A stretch of DNA of 64,000 bases from positions 62,001 to 126,000 of the forward strand of contig CAYURO010000001.1 of the NCBI GenBank assembly GCA_964447285.1, given 5' to 3'. The translations under genes were made by a program, and so were the position numbers. The notes below the pieces were generated by a model. The model did not search any database. It worked only from the letters and a program-made list of their open reading frames with translations, and was not told where the DNA came from. The stretch is from CAJBNH01 sp964447285 (GTDB lineage: Bacteria > Myxococcota_A > UBA9042). Below are positions 25,352-33,944 of the stretch, piece by piece (position 1 is the first letter of the stretch; every line of letters starts with the position of its first letter).

Positions 25352-25675
25352 ATGGTCACCGAGAACGAAATCGTCATCGAACCGATGGCCGCTCCTCCCG
25401 AGTTGGACGGAGATACTACTGAGCTGCGCCGCCGCCGCACTGCGAACGGCATCGTGGTTTCGACCAAGATGGACAAGACCGCCGTCGTGTCGGTGACGCG
25501 GGTGTTCCTGCACCCGAAGTACCGCAAGTACGTGCGGCGGGCAAAGCGCTACATGGCGCACGACGAGCATGGCCTGTGCGGACTCGGCGACCAGGTGGTT
25601 ATCGAGGAGTGCCGGCCGCTGTCGAAGCACAAGAACTGGCGCTTGAAGCAGATCGTTCGCAAGAAGCAGAACTGA
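25352..25675 (+). CDS. rpsQ: 50S-cluster 30S ribosomal protein S17 with long N-terminus
   Basis: A 107-residue S17. The OB-fold core begins at about residue 30 (NGIVVSTKMDKTAVVSVTRVF, KYVRRAKRYMAHDE, DQVVIEECRPLSKHKNWRL). An acidic extension of about 25 residues precedes it, absent from most S17 proteins of about 84 residues. The ATG at 25352 is preceded by GGAGG, so the extension is probably translated. Confidence 0.95.
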   Translation: MVTENEIVIEPMAAPPELDGDTTELRRRRTANGIVVSTKMDKTAVVSVTRVFLHPKYRKYVRRAKRYMAHDEHGLCGLGDQVVIEECRPLSKHKNWRLKQIVRKKQN

Positions 25676-25687
25676 GAGACTGCCCTG

Positions 25688-25700
25688 CACGCCAAGCGTG
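25688..25700 (+). promoter_or_regulatory. rpsQ-rplN intergenic hairpin
   Basis: CACGC-CAA-GCGTG, a 5-bp stem with 3-nt loop in the 76-bp gap, 12 nt after the rpsQ stop. Confidence 0.4.
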
Positions 25701-25751
25701 ACGCCCTGACCTGGGGACCGCTGGCGATGCAACGAGGGTTGGGAGGGTGCG

Positions 25752-26120
25752 ATGATCCAGAGCGAGAGCTATCTGACGGTAGCAGACAACTCGGGCGCCA
25801 GGCAGCTGCGCTGCATCAAGGTGCTCGGCGGCTCGAAGCGCAAGTACGCGTCGGTGGGCGACATCATCGTCTGCTCTGTCCGCGAAGCGCTGCCGAAGTC
25901 CAAGGTGAAGAAGGGCGACGTGGTCAAGGCCGTGATCGTCCGAACCGCCAAGGAAGTCGGTCGCGACGACGGGTCGTACATCAAGTTCGACAACAACGCC
26001 GCTGTCGTCATCAACAACCAGAAGGAGCCGGTCGGCACCCGCATCTTCGGGCCAGTGGCCCGCGAGTTGCGCGCCAAGCGGTTCATGAAGATCGTGTCGC
26101 TGGCCCCCGAGGTCCTTTAG
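25752..26120 (+). CDS. rplN: 50S ribosomal protein L14
   Basis: A 122-residue L14: MIQSESYLTVADNSGARQLR, KKGDVVKAVIVRTAKEVGR, YIKFDNNAAVVINNQKEPVG, GTRIFGPVARELR. Normal length; GGGAGG precedes the ATG. Confidence 0.98.
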   Translation: MIQSESYLTVADNSGARQLRCIKVLGGSKRKYASVGDIIVCSVREALPKSKVKKGDVVKAVIVRTAKEVGRDDGSYIKFDNNAAVVINNQKEPVGTRIFGPVARELRAKRFMKIVSLAPEVL

Positions 26121-26142
26121 CCGTCGACGGGTCCTCCGCCAC

Positions 26143-26159
26143 AGCGCGCCTAGCGCGCT
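26143..26159 (+). promoter_or_regulatory. rplN-rplX intergenic hairpin
   Basis: AGCGCGC-CTA-GCGCGCT, a perfect 7-bp stem with a 3-nt loop, 12 nt before the rplX start. An identical stem precedes rpsH at 27473-27490. Confidence 0.55.
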
Positions 26160-26171
26160 CTCAGGTGTGTC

Positions 26172-26516
26172 ATGCGCAAGATTCGGAAAGGTGATCTGGT
26201 TGCTGTTATCGCCGGCAAGGAGTTCAACCGCGGCGCGCTCAAGACCGGCAAGGTCCTGCGCGTCGTCGAGGACGGCAAGCGCGTCGTCATCGAGAAGATC
26301 AACCTGATCAAGCGGCACACCAAGGCGAATCGCCAGGGTCGCGAGGCAGGGATCATCGAGAAGGAAGCGCCGATCGATACGAGCAACGTCGCGCTCGTCA
26401 GTCCGACCACCGGCAAGCCGGTTCGCGTCGGATTCAAGACGATCGAGAACGCCCGTGGCGAGTCTCGTAAGGTTCGCGTCGTTCACAAGACCGGCGAAGT
26501 ACTGGACAAGGTGTAG
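26172..26516 (+). CDS. rplX: 50S ribosomal protein L24
   Basis: A 114-residue L24 (KOW domain): KIRKGDLVAVIAGKEFNRG, GKVLRVVEDGKRVVIEKIN, EAPIDTSNVALVSPTTGKP. No strong Shine-Dalgarno; the base run CAGGTGTGTC sits just after the intergenic hairpin. Confidence 0.97.
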   Translation: MRKIRKGDLVAVIAGKEFNRGALKTGKVLRVVEDGKRVVIEKINLIKRHTKANRQGREAGIIEKEAPIDTSNVALVSPTTGKPVRVGFKTIENARGESRKVRVVHKTGEVLDKV

Positions 26517-26525
26517 TTGAGTACG

Positions 26526-26568
26526 ACCAGCCATAGGTAGCGCCTCAGGTGGAGGCTCGCAGGCTGGT
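26526..26568 (+). promoter_or_regulatory. rplX-rplE two-step intergenic hairpin
   Basis: Outer stem ACCAGCC/GGCTGGT (26526-26532 with 26562-26568) encloses GCCTC-AGGTG-GAGGC (26542-26556). It lies 31 nt before the rplE start. Confidence 0.5.
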
Positions 26569-26599
26569 TCGTTCCGCAGACCCAAGAAAGAGGCCCTCG

Positions 26600-27142
26600 A
26601 TGGCTGTTCGGTTGCAAGAGAAGTATGTGAACGACATCACGCCCTCGCTCGTCAAAGAGTTCGGGTACAAGAACGTGATGGAGATTCCGCGCCTGGTGAA
26701 GGTGGTCCTGAACTTCGGTTTGGGTGAGGCCACTCAGAATCCGAAGGTGATCGAGAAGGCCGTTGACCAGCTGGCGCAGATCTCCGGTCAGAAGCCGGTG
26801 GTGACCCGCGCTCGCAAGTCGATCGCGAACTTCAAGCTGCGCGAGAACATGCCCATCGGCGTCAAGGTCACCCTTCGAGGCGACCGGATGTTCGAGTTCC
26901 TGGACCGCTTGGTGACCGTCGCCCTGCCGCGCGTGCGCGACTTCCGTGGCGTCAGCCCCAAGGGCTTCGATGGACGCGGCAACTTCACGCTGGGCATCCG
27001 CGAGCAGATCATCTTTCCTGAGATCAACTACGACAACGTCGACAAGGTCCGGGGAATGAACATCACGGTCGTGACGACCGCCAAGACCGATGCCGAGAGC
27101 CGCTCGCTGCTTGCCTACTTTGGCATGCCGTTCCGCAAGTAG
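26600..27142 (+). CDS. rplE: 50S ribosomal protein L5
   Basis: A 180-residue L5, 5S rRNA binder. It has LQEKYVNDITPSLVKEFGYK, SGQKPVVTRARKSIANFKLR, GVSPKGFDGRGNFTLGIREQ and GMNITVVTTAKTDAESRSLL. The ATG at 26600 starts the conserved part and follows AAAGAGG. Confidence 0.98.
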   Translation: MAVRLQEKYVNDITPSLVKEFGYKNVMEIPRLVKVVLNFGLGEATQNPKVIEKAVDQLAQISGQKPVVTRARKSIANFKLRENMPIGVKVTLRGDRMFEFLDRLVTVALPRVRDFRGVSPKGFDGRGNFTLGIREQIIFPEINYDNVDKVRGMNITVVTTAKTDAESRSLLAYFGMPFRK

Positions 27143-27155
27143 ACCGAGACTCCGG

Positions 27156-27171
27156 GCGGGGGTTGCCCCGC
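27156..27171 (+). promoter_or_regulatory. rplE-rpsN intergenic hairpin
   Basis: GCGGGG-GTTG-CCCCGC, a perfect 6-bp stem with tetraloop, 13 nt after the rplE stop. Confidence 0.5.
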
Positions 27172-27227
27172 GGAAAGTTGCATCCCGGCGCGCCCACGGC
27201 AGCGACCGGCAGGACAGGAAGGGTCCC

Positions 27228-27413
27228 ATGGCCAAGACCAGCATGATCGTGAAGTCGAACAACACCCCGAAGTTCGCCATCCGCCACCGCAATCGGTGCA
27301 AGGTGTGCGGACGTCCACGGGGCTACATGCGCAAGTTCGGCCTGTGCCGCATCTGCTTCCGCGGCCTCGCCGTGCGCGGCGAGCTGCCCGGTGTGACCAA
27401 GGCTTCCTGGTAG
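27228..27413 (+). CDS. rpsN: 30S ribosomal protein S14, zinc type
   Basis: A 61-residue short S14 with the zinc ligands CKVCGRPRGY and CRICFR (two CxxC pairs). This is the C+ form; zinc-free S14 is about 100 residues. AGGAAGG precedes the ATG at 27228. Located between rplE and rpsH as usual. Confidence 0.97.
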   Translation: MAKTSMIVKSNNTPKFAIRHRNRCKVCGRPRGYMRKFGLCRICFRGLAVRGELPGVTKASW

Positions 27414-27472
27414 GGGACTGCCGAAACCGGTCGGCGATTACGTCGGCGGCGTGGACGGCGTCAAACGAACCC

Positions 27473-27490
27473 AGCGCGCACGAGCGCGCT
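27473..27490 (+). promoter_or_regulatory. rpsN-rpsH intergenic hairpin
   Basis: AGCGCGC-ACGA-GCGCGCT, a perfect 7-bp stem with 4-nt loop, 14 nt before the rpsH start. The stem is identical to that upstream of rplX while the loop differs. Confidence 0.55.
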
Positions 27491-27504
27491 ACTCGAGAGT
27501 GCAA

Positions 27505-27903
27505 ATGGCAACGACTGATCCCATCGCGGACTTCTTGACTCGGGTGCGCAACGCCATCATGGCGCGTCACGCCGACGTGAGCTGCCCGGCCTCGAACTCG
27601 ATCCGCTCGATCGCCCACATCCTCCGCGAGGAGGGGTACGTCGGCGAGATCACGGAAGACAACGAGACTGCCCAGGGCAGCATCAAACTGCAGATTCGTT
27701 ACTGTGCCGACCGCACCGCCGCCATCAGCGGTCTGCGTCGCATGTCGCGTCCCGGCCAGCGCCGCTACGTCGGCGTCACCGGCATCCCGCGGGTCAAGAA
27801 CGGCATGGGCATCGCGATCCTGTCGACCTCGAGCGGCATCATGACGGGCAACAAGGCCCGTCTGCTCAACGTTGGCGGTGAACTGCTTTGCACGGTGTGG
27901 TGA
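27505..27903 (+). CDS. rpsH: 30S ribosomal protein S8
   Basis: A 132-residue S8: TDPIADFLTRVRNAIMARH, SIAHILREEGYVGEITED, RRYVGVTGIPRVKNGMGIAI, GELLCTVW end. S8 is the usual translational repressor of the spc operon. The ATG at 27505 follows CGAGAG. Confidence 0.98.
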   Translation: MATTDPIADFLTRVRNAIMARHADVSCPASNSIRSIAHILREEGYVGEITEDNETAQGSIKLQIRYCADRTAAISGLRRMSRPGQRRYVGVTGIPRVKNGMGIAILSTSSGIMTGNKARLLNVGGELLCTVW

Positions 27904-27929
27904 GTCGCGCGAGCGTCCGGGAGAGCATC

Positions 27930-28505
27930 ATGGCAACGGAACAGAAGATCATTCTTTCGCGCGTGGGCAAGGCCCCGGTCATCGTACCTGAGAAGGTCGC
28001 GGTCACCATTCAGGGCGACCACGTGAACGTCAAGGGACCGCTGGGCGTGCTCGAGCGCACCTTCGTGGGCGTCACGTTCGAACAGGGCAGCGGCGTCATC
28101 GTCGTGCACCCCGTCGACAACACCCGCAAGGGCAAGGCGCTTCACGGTCTGGGCCGCAACTTGCTGCGCAACATGGTCGAGGGCGTGTCTGCCGGCTACA
28201 AGCGAGAGCTCGACGTCATCGGCGTTGGATTCCGCACGGAGCTGGCCGGCCAAACGCTGCGCCTGAGCATCGGGTATTCACATCCCGTTCTCTTCACCTT
28301 CCCACCTCAGGTCCAGTGTGCCGTCGAAAAGCTGACGCACCTGATCTTGACCTCGGTGGACAAGGAGATGCTGGGCCAGGTTGCCGCGAACTTGCGCGGG
28401 CTGCGTCCGCCCGAGCCCTACAAGGGCAAGGGCATTCGCTACACCGGTGAGGTCGTGCGCCAGAAGGCCGGCAAGGCCGGCGGCAAGGGCGGCAAGAAGA
28501 AGTAG
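27930..28505 (+). CDS. rplF: 50S ribosomal protein L6
   Basis: A 191-residue L6: LSRVGKAPVIVPEKVAVTI, KGPLGVLERTF, RTELAGQTLRLSIGYSHPV, PPEPYKGKGIRYTGEVVRQK. The C-terminus is a short Lys/Gly tail. Only 26 nt separates it from rpsH; GGGAGAG precedes the ATG. Confidence 0.98.
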   Translation: MATEQKIILSRVGKAPVIVPEKVAVTIQGDHVNVKGPLGVLERTFVGVTFEQGSGVIVVHPVDNTRKGKALHGLGRNLLRNMVEGVSAGYKRELDVIGVGFRTELAGQTLRLSIGYSHPVLFTFPPQVQCAVEKLTHLILTSVDKEMLGQVAANLRGLRPPEPYKGKGIRYTGEVVRQKAGKAGGKGGKKK

Positions 28506-28509
28506 ACAG

Positions 28510-28524
28510 CCCCGTTGCGCGGGG
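28510..28524 (+). promoter_or_regulatory. rplF-rplR intergenic hairpin, first of two
   Basis: CCCCG-TTGCG-CGGGG, a 5-bp stem starting 4 nt after the rplF stop. No T-tract follows, so it is not a typical terminator. Confidence 0.4.
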
Positions 28525-28597
28525 GGCGCGGGCCGAACGGCCTGCTTCACGCGTGACGGAAGCGATCGACGGTGAACAAGGGTGTTCCCGTCGCGAG

Positions 28598-28613
28598 CCG
28601 GAGGAGACTCCGG
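28598..28613 (+). promoter_or_regulatory. rplF-rplR intergenic GNRA hairpin
   Basis: CCGGAG-GAGA-CTCCGG, a perfect 6-bp stem with a GAGA tetraloop, ending 7 nt before the rplR ribosome site GGAAGG. Confidence 0.6.
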
Positions 28614-28631
28614 AGCGAAAGGAAGGCAGCC

Positions 28632-29045
28632 ATGTTGGGCAAGAAGAAGCTGGACCCGCGCGAACAGCGCAAGGTTCGCCAGCGCTACACGCTGAAGGGG
28701 ACGGCCGACCGTCCGCGCATGAGCGTGTTTCGCTCCAGCAAGCACATCTACGTACAGGTCATCGACGACGACAGTGGCCATACGCTGGCCGCCGCATCGA
28801 CCGTCGAGCCAGGGCTGCGCACCTTCGAGGGAACCAAGACCGCTCAGGCCGAGGCCGTGGGGCGTCTGGCAGCCGAGCGGGCGCTGGCCAAGGGCATCCA
28901 TCGACTCGTGTTCGATCGCAACGGGTTCCGGTACACGGGCCGCGTTGCAGCGATCTCCAAGGTCGCGCACGAGATGGGGTTGCTGAGCAAGGAAGGATAC
29001 ACCGGCGCGGCCTCCGAAGCCGAGCCCGCTGGCGAGCAGGAGTAA
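28632..29045 (+). CDS. rplR: 50S ribosomal protein L18
   Basis: A 137-residue L18, 5S rRNA binder. It has LDPREQRKVRQRYTLKGTAD, RPRMSVFRSSKHIYVQVIDD, GIHRLVFDRNGFRYTGRVAA. A Glu-rich tail of about 18 residues extends past the usual end. Start ATG at 28632 after GGAAGG; rpsE starts 4 bp after its stop. Confidence 0.96.
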   Translation: MLGKKKLDPREQRKVRQRYTLKGTADRPRMSVFRSSKHIYVQVIDDDSGHTLAAASTVEPGLRTFEGTKTAQAEAVGRLAAERALAKGIHRLVFDRNGFRYTGRVAAISKVAHEMGLLSKEGYTGAASEAEPAGEQE

Positions 29046-29048
29046 GCG

Positions 29049-29621
29049 ATGGCAGAGCAGACCAGGCAGGGTCAGGGCCAGGGTCAGGGCCAGAGGGATA
29101 CGCGAGGACCGCGTCGGGATCGTCCGGCGCCGGAAGCCGATCGCGACGAATTCGGCAGCGCAACCGTCGCCATCAACCGGACGGCCAAGGTCGTGAAGGG
29201 CGGTCGGAGGTTTTCCTTCTCCGCGCTGATCGTGGTGGGTGACGGCAAGGGACTCGTTGGCGTCGGCATGGGCAAGGCTTCGGAAGTTCCCGAGGCTATC
29301 CGCAAGGGTACCGAGCAGGCTCGCAAGAACATGTTCGCCGTGCCACTGGTCAAGGGCACCATCCCGCACGACGCGATGGGTCATTACGGCGCCGGCGAAG
29401 TGATGCTTCGTCCCGCCAGCCGCGGTACCGGTGTCATCGCCGGTGGTCCGGTGCGCGCTGTGCTCGAGCAGGCGGGCGTCCGCGACGTCGTCACGAAGTG
29501 CATCGGCAGCAACAATCCGCACAACGTCGTCCGTGCGACGATGGCGGCCCTGCGGCAGCTGCGCACGGTCGACCAGATCAGCGTTCGCCGCGGCAAGACG
29601 ATCGAGGAACTGCGGGGCTAG
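29049..29621 (+). CDS. rpsE: 30S ribosomal protein S5
   Basis: A 190-residue S5. An N-terminal extension of about 35 residues contains a GQ repeat (six-base DNA repeat) and Arg/Asp-rich stretch; the S5 core follows with VKGGRRFSFSALIVVGDGKG, VGMGKASEVPEAIRKG, APASRGTGVIAGGPVRAVLE-like and GSNNPHNVVRATMAAL. The gene usually next, rpmD, is missing. Confidence 0.97.
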   Translation: MAEQTRQGQGQGQGQRDTRGPRRDRPAPEADRDEFGSATVAINRTAKVVKGGRRFSFSALIVVGDGKGLVGVGMGKASEVPEAIRKGTEQARKNMFAVPLVKGTIPHDAMGHYGAGEVMLRPASRGTGVIAGGPVRAVLEQAGVRDVVTKCIGSNNPHNVVRATMAALRQLRTVDQISVRRGKTIEELRG

Positions 29622-29704
29622 CCGGCAGTGGCTGACGGACCGTCAAAGGGCGGAAACCGGGAGCCGGTCAAGGGTTATGAGCCTTCACACAGCGGGTGCG
29701 GGGG

Positions 29705-29733
29705 TTGCAATCGAGGGGGAGTGCAGTTAGCCT
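29705..29733 (+). promoter_or_regulatory. internal promoter in place of rpmD
   Basis: TTGCAA at 29705-29710, 17-bp spacer, TAGCCT at 29728-29733, inside the 294-bp gap between rpsE and rplO. It would drive rplO, secY, adk and downstream genes with a leader of about 175 nt. The gap holds no rpmD-like reading frame. Confidence 0.45.
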
Positions 29734-29876
29734 GCGGCGCCTTTCGGCGTACCAGTGCACGCTGACTCGACCCGGCGTTCGGCTGCGAGCCCCCGGGGGC
29801 CAGCGACTGGACCGCCGAATAGTGCACGAGATACCGGCTTCTGTTGCGCCATGAGCGCATGGAGGCCAGCAGGGTG

Positions 29877-29892
29877 GGCGACTTCAGTCGCC
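29877..29892 (+). promoter_or_regulatory. hairpin upstream of rplO
   Basis: GGCGAC-TTCA-GTCGCC, a perfect 6-bp stem with tetraloop, 23 nt before the rplO start. Elsewhere in the same gap a CGCC-TTTC-GGCG hairpin and two GTGCAC palindromes occur. Confidence 0.5.
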
Positions 29893-29915
29893 GATGGTCC
29901 CATGGAGCGTGTGTC

Positions 29916-30374
29916 ATGAACGAACTCAGCAATCTTCGCCCTCCGCGCGGCGCCACCAAGACCCGCAAGCGTTTGGGTCGGGGCGTCGGATCGGGCCTGG
30001 GCAAGACGGCCGGCAAGGGCCACAAGGGCCAGAAGGCCCGCAAGAGCCCGGACGTGGGCACGTATTTCGAGGGCGGTCAGATGCCGATGCAGCGGCGCCT
30101 GCCCAAGATCGGCTTCACGAACATCTTCGCGAAGAAGTTCGTCACCGTGAATGTCGCCGAGCTCACCCGCTTCCCCGCCGGCGCTCGCGTCGACGAGGTG
30201 CTGCTGCGCGCAACTGGTCTGATCAAGGGCCGTTTCGACGCGATCAAGATTCTGGGCGACGGCGACCTTGACCGCGCGCTCACCGTGGTGGCCGACAAGT
30301 TCACTCGCACCGCCGAAGAGAAGATCACGGCCGCGGGCGGTACGGTCGAGAAGACGTCCGGCGCGGAGGTCTAG
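29916..30374 (+). CDS. rplO: 50S ribosomal protein L15
   Basis: A 152-residue L15: LSNLRPPRGATKTRKRLGRG, GKTAGKGHKGQKARKS, FEGGQMPMQRRLPKIGF. The ATG at 29916 opens the conserved region; GGAG lies about 10 nt upstream. The secY ribosome site GGAGGT sits inside its last codons. Confidence 0.97.
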   Translation: MNELSNLRPPRGATKTRKRLGRGVGSGLGKTAGKGHKGQKARKSPDVGTYFEGGQMPMQRRLPKIGFTNIFAKKFVTVNVAELTRFPAGARVDEVLLRATGLIKGRFDAIKILGDGDLDRALTVVADKFTRTAEEKITAAGGTVEKTSGAEV

Positions 30375-30376
30375 TC

Positions 30377-31705
<1,329 letters not shown>

Positions 31706-31721
31706 GCACAGGGGAACGCCG

Positions 31722-32402
31722 ATGACTGTGGTCAGCGCGAACCGCGTCATGCTCCTGGGAGCCCCTGGTGCCGGTAAGGGCACTGTGGCCAAGGGATTGA
31801 GCGATCGATTCGGCCTGACGCATGTTTCGACCGGCGACATGTTGAGAAAGGCGGTAGCGGCAGGAAGTGAGCTGGGCCGAGAGGTGCAGTCGATTCTGGC
31901 CGCAGGACATCTGGTGCCGGACGAGACGATGATCAAGCTCCTGCGCGACCGCGTGCAGGAGGCCGACTGCAGACGGCCGGACGGAACGCCGCGCTTTTTG
32001 CTGGACGGTTTTCCCAGGACTTCCGGGCAGGCTGAAGCGCTTCTGCGCAACGGACTGGCACCAGAGGTCGTCATCTACCTTGAGGTGGAGGACGACGTCA
32101 TCGTTCGGCGGCTTTGCGGCCGGCGGACGTGCCCTGGGTGCGGGAACCCACACCACGTGGACTTTGCTCCACCTGCGGTGTCGGGGGTCTGTGATCGCTG
32201 CGGCGTGGAGCTCGTACAGCGGCCGGACGACCAAGAGGAGCCGATTCGTCGGCGCTTGGCGGTGTTTGGGTCGCAGACTGAGTTGCTTGTCGAGTGGTAC
32301 GGAGACCGGATCGAGCGCGTCGACGGCAGCCTGCCGGCCGACGTGGTGCTGGCCACGGTGGTCGAGCGCCTGTCGGGAACGGTAGGGCCCGCGTCGACCT
32401 GA
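31722..32402 (+). CDS. adk: adenylate kinase, zinc-LID type
   Basis: A 226-residue AMP kinase. P-loop is LLGAPGAGKGTVAKGL, NMP site HVSTGDMLR, and FLLDGFPRTSGQAE follows. The LID carries CPGC ... CDRC, a zinc-binding type. ATG at 31722, 16 bp after secY, with AGGGGAA upstream. The map gene that often follows adk is absent. Confidence 0.95.
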   Translation: MTVVSANRVMLLGAPGAGKGTVAKGLSDRFGLTHVSTGDMLRKAVAAGSELGREVQSILAAGHLVPDETMIKLLRDRVQEADCRRPDGTPRFLLDGFPRTSGQAEALLRNGLAPEVVIYLEVEDDVIVRRLCGRRTCPGCGNPHHVDFAPPAVSGVCDRCGVELVQRPDDQEEPIRRRLAVFGSQTELLVEWYGDRIERVDGSLPADVVLATVVERLSGTVGPAST

Positions 32403-32467
32403 TGTCAGCGGCGGGTCAGGGCAAGCAGCGTCAATAGGGCGCGCCATGGGTACGACGGGGAGAGTGG

Positions 32468-32686
32468 ATGTCGAGAGACGATGCCATCGAAGTCGAAGGG
32501 ACGGTGCTTGAGCCGCTGCCGAACGCCATGTTCCGCGTGCAGCTCGACAACGGTCACCGGGTGCTCGCGCATGTCTCGGGGAAGATGAGGATGCACTTCA
32601 TCCGCATCCTGCCGGGCGACCGGGTCAAGGTGGCACTGAGCCCGTATGATCTGACGAGAGGTCGAATCACCTATCGCGCAAAGTGA
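32468..32686 (+). CDS. infA: translation initiation factor IF-1
   Basis: A 72-residue S1/OB-fold protein: DDAIEVEGTVLEPLPNAMFR, LDNGHRVLAHVSGKMRMHF, RILPGDRVKVALSPYDLTRG. Full length and in normal position before rpmJ. GGGGAG precedes the ATG. Confidence 0.97.
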   Translation: MSRDDAIEVEGTVLEPLPNAMFRVQLDNGHRVLAHVSGKMRMHFIRILPGDRVKVALSPYDLTRGRITYRAK

Positions 32687-32696
32687 CGTTTGCGTG

Positions 32697-32702
32697 TATA
32701 CT
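32697..32702 (+). promoter_or_regulatory. possible -10 element upstream of rpmJ
   Basis: TATACT at 32697-32702 is a good -10 hexamer 57 bp before rpmJ, but no matching -35 was found at 16-18 bp. It could serve as a weak internal promoter for rpmJ through rplQ. Confidence 0.3.
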
Positions 32703-32758
32703 CCCCGCCCCCTAGGTCCTGTAGCAGGGAACGCTTCGGGTCGAGAAGAGGTTTTACA

Positions 32759-32872
32759 ATGAAAGTGCGTGCTTCCGTCAAGCCCATCTGCGACCAGTGC
32801 TCTGTCGTCAAGCGACGCGGAGTGGTGCGGGTCATCTGTAGCAACCCCAAGCACAAGCAGCGCCAGGGCTGA
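32759..32872 (+). CDS. rpmJ: 50S ribosomal protein L36
   Basis: A 37-residue L36: MKVRASVKPICDQCSVVKRR, VRVICSNPKHKQRQG. Zinc ligands CxxC, C and H are all present, so this is the zinc-containing form. The short ATG-initiated frame was located from these motifs. AAGAGG precedes it. Confidence 0.95.
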   Translation: MKVRASVKPICDQCSVVKRRGVVRVICSNPKHKQRQG

Positions 32873-32909
32873 GATCGCCAAAGACGATCGCGCCGGCTCT
32901 TGACCGGCG
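32873..32909 (+). promoter_or_regulatory. rpmJ-rpsM two tandem intergenic hairpins
   Basis: GATCG/CGATC (32873-32877 with 32885-32889) is followed at once by CGCCGG/CCGGCG (32891-32896 with 32904-32909), each with a 7-nt loop. They start right after the rpmJ stop. Confidence 0.5.
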
Positions 32910-32940
32910 GCGAGTGGACCGAACGAACGAGGAGTGAGTC

Positions 32941-33306
32941 ATGGCACGTATTGCAGGTGTGGACCTGCCGCGCAATAAGCGGATGGATGTGGCGCTCCGC
33001 GCCATCTACGGCGTGGGCCCCAAGGTCGCGACCGACGTCTGCACGAAGGCCGGTGTCCCGCTCGATCGCAAGAGCGACGAGCTGAGCGAGGTCGAGATCG
33101 TCCGCATTCGTGACGTGCTCGAAAACCAGTACAAGGTCGAGGGTGACCTTCGCCGTCAGGTGGCGATGGACATCAAGCGCCTGATGGACCTGGGCTGCTA
33201 CCGCGGCCTGCGTCATCGCAAGGGCTTGCCGACCCGCGGTCAGCGTACACACACCAACGCCCGTACCCGCAAGGGTCCGCGCCGCACGGCGATCAAGAAG
33301 AAGTGA
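32941..33306 (+). CDS. rpsM: 30S ribosomal protein S13
   Basis: A 121-residue S13: MARIAGVDLPRNKRMDVALR, YGVGPKVATDVC, GCYRGLRHRKGLPTRGQRT, the Arg/Lys tail GPRRTAIKKK. Normal length; GAGGAG precedes the ATG. Confidence 0.98.
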   Translation: MARIAGVDLPRNKRMDVALRAIYGVGPKVATDVCTKAGVPLDRKSDELSEVEIVRIRDVLENQYKVEGDLRRQVAMDIKRLMDLGCYRGLRHRKGLPTRGQRTHTNARTRKGPRRTAIKKK

Positions 33307-33308
33307 GT

Positions 33309-33343
33309 TGGCGGCTGACGGGCTGAACCGTCGGGACCCGCCA
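33309..33343 (+). promoter_or_regulatory. rpsM-rpsK two-step intergenic hairpin
   Basis: TGGCGG/CCGCCA (33309-33314 with 33338-33343) encloses GACGG-GCTGAA-CCGTC (33317-33332). It lies just after the rpsM stop. Confidence 0.5.
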
Positions 33344-33422
33344 CTCCTCCTGAGTCGCCACGCGGCACAGGCACTCTTGTTCCAAGTTCGAGAACGACAC
33401 TTCTGCAAGGAAGAACCGAAGC

Positions 33423-33824
33423 ATGGCAACCGCAAGCACCAAAGCCGCTGGCCGCGCAAAGAAGCGCGTCAAGAAGAACATCCAGTCGGGCGTCGTGCAC
33501 GTCTCGTCGACCTTCAACAACACGATGGTCACGGTCACCGACGTCTCCGGCAACGTCCTGTCCTGGTCCAGCTGCGGCCGCCGCGGCTTCAAGGGCTCGC
33601 GCAAGTCGACGCCGTTCGCTGCCCAGATGGCCGCGGAAGACGCCGCCAAGCGCGCTCAGGAGCACGGCGTCAAGACCGTGTCCGTGCTGGTCAAGGGTCC
33701 GGGCACTGGCCGCGAGGCAGCGCTGCGGGCACTGAGCAACGCCGGGTTCCGGATCACGACGATCCGCGACGTTACGCCGATTCCGCACAACGGCTGCCGT
33801 CCGCCCAAGCGTCGTCGCGTGTAG
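33423..33824 (+). CDS. rpsK: 30S ribosomal protein S11
   Basis: A 133-residue S11: KRVKKNIQSGVVHVSSTFNN, TVTDVSGNVLSWSSCGRRGF, VKGPGTGREAALRAL, TPIPHNGCRPPKRRRV. Normal length. Overlapping frames in this stretch are antisense or shadow. Confidence 0.98.
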   Translation: MATASTKAAGRAKKRVKKNIQSGVVHVSSTFNNTMVTVTDVSGNVLSWSSCGRRGFKGSRKSTPFAAQMAAEDAAKRAQEHGVKTVSVLVKGPGTGREAALRALSNAGFRITTIRDVTPIPHNGCRPPKRRRV

Positions 33825-33916
33825 TCGTAGGGACAGGAAGTCCGCTCTGAACGGCGGCAAGCAACGAAGGGCGCCAACCCCACCGGCAACAGGCACGGGG
33901 AGCGCCGCAGGACAAG

Positions 33917-33930
33917 GGCACGCAAGTGCC
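33917..33930 (+). promoter_or_regulatory. rpsK-rpsD intergenic GNRA hairpin
   Basis: GGCAC-GCAA-GTGCC, a perfect 5-bp stem with GNRA loop, 15 nt before the rpsD GTG. It shares its stem with the rplB-rpsS hairpin at 23215-23228. Confidence 0.55.
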
Positions 33931-33944
33931 ACCAAGGGGTTCCC

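Noticed and set aside
28510..28524. Hairpin after rplF as a transcription terminator
   Set aside because: No T-tract follows, and the next gene of the operon (rplR) continues; other intergenic hairpins look alike.
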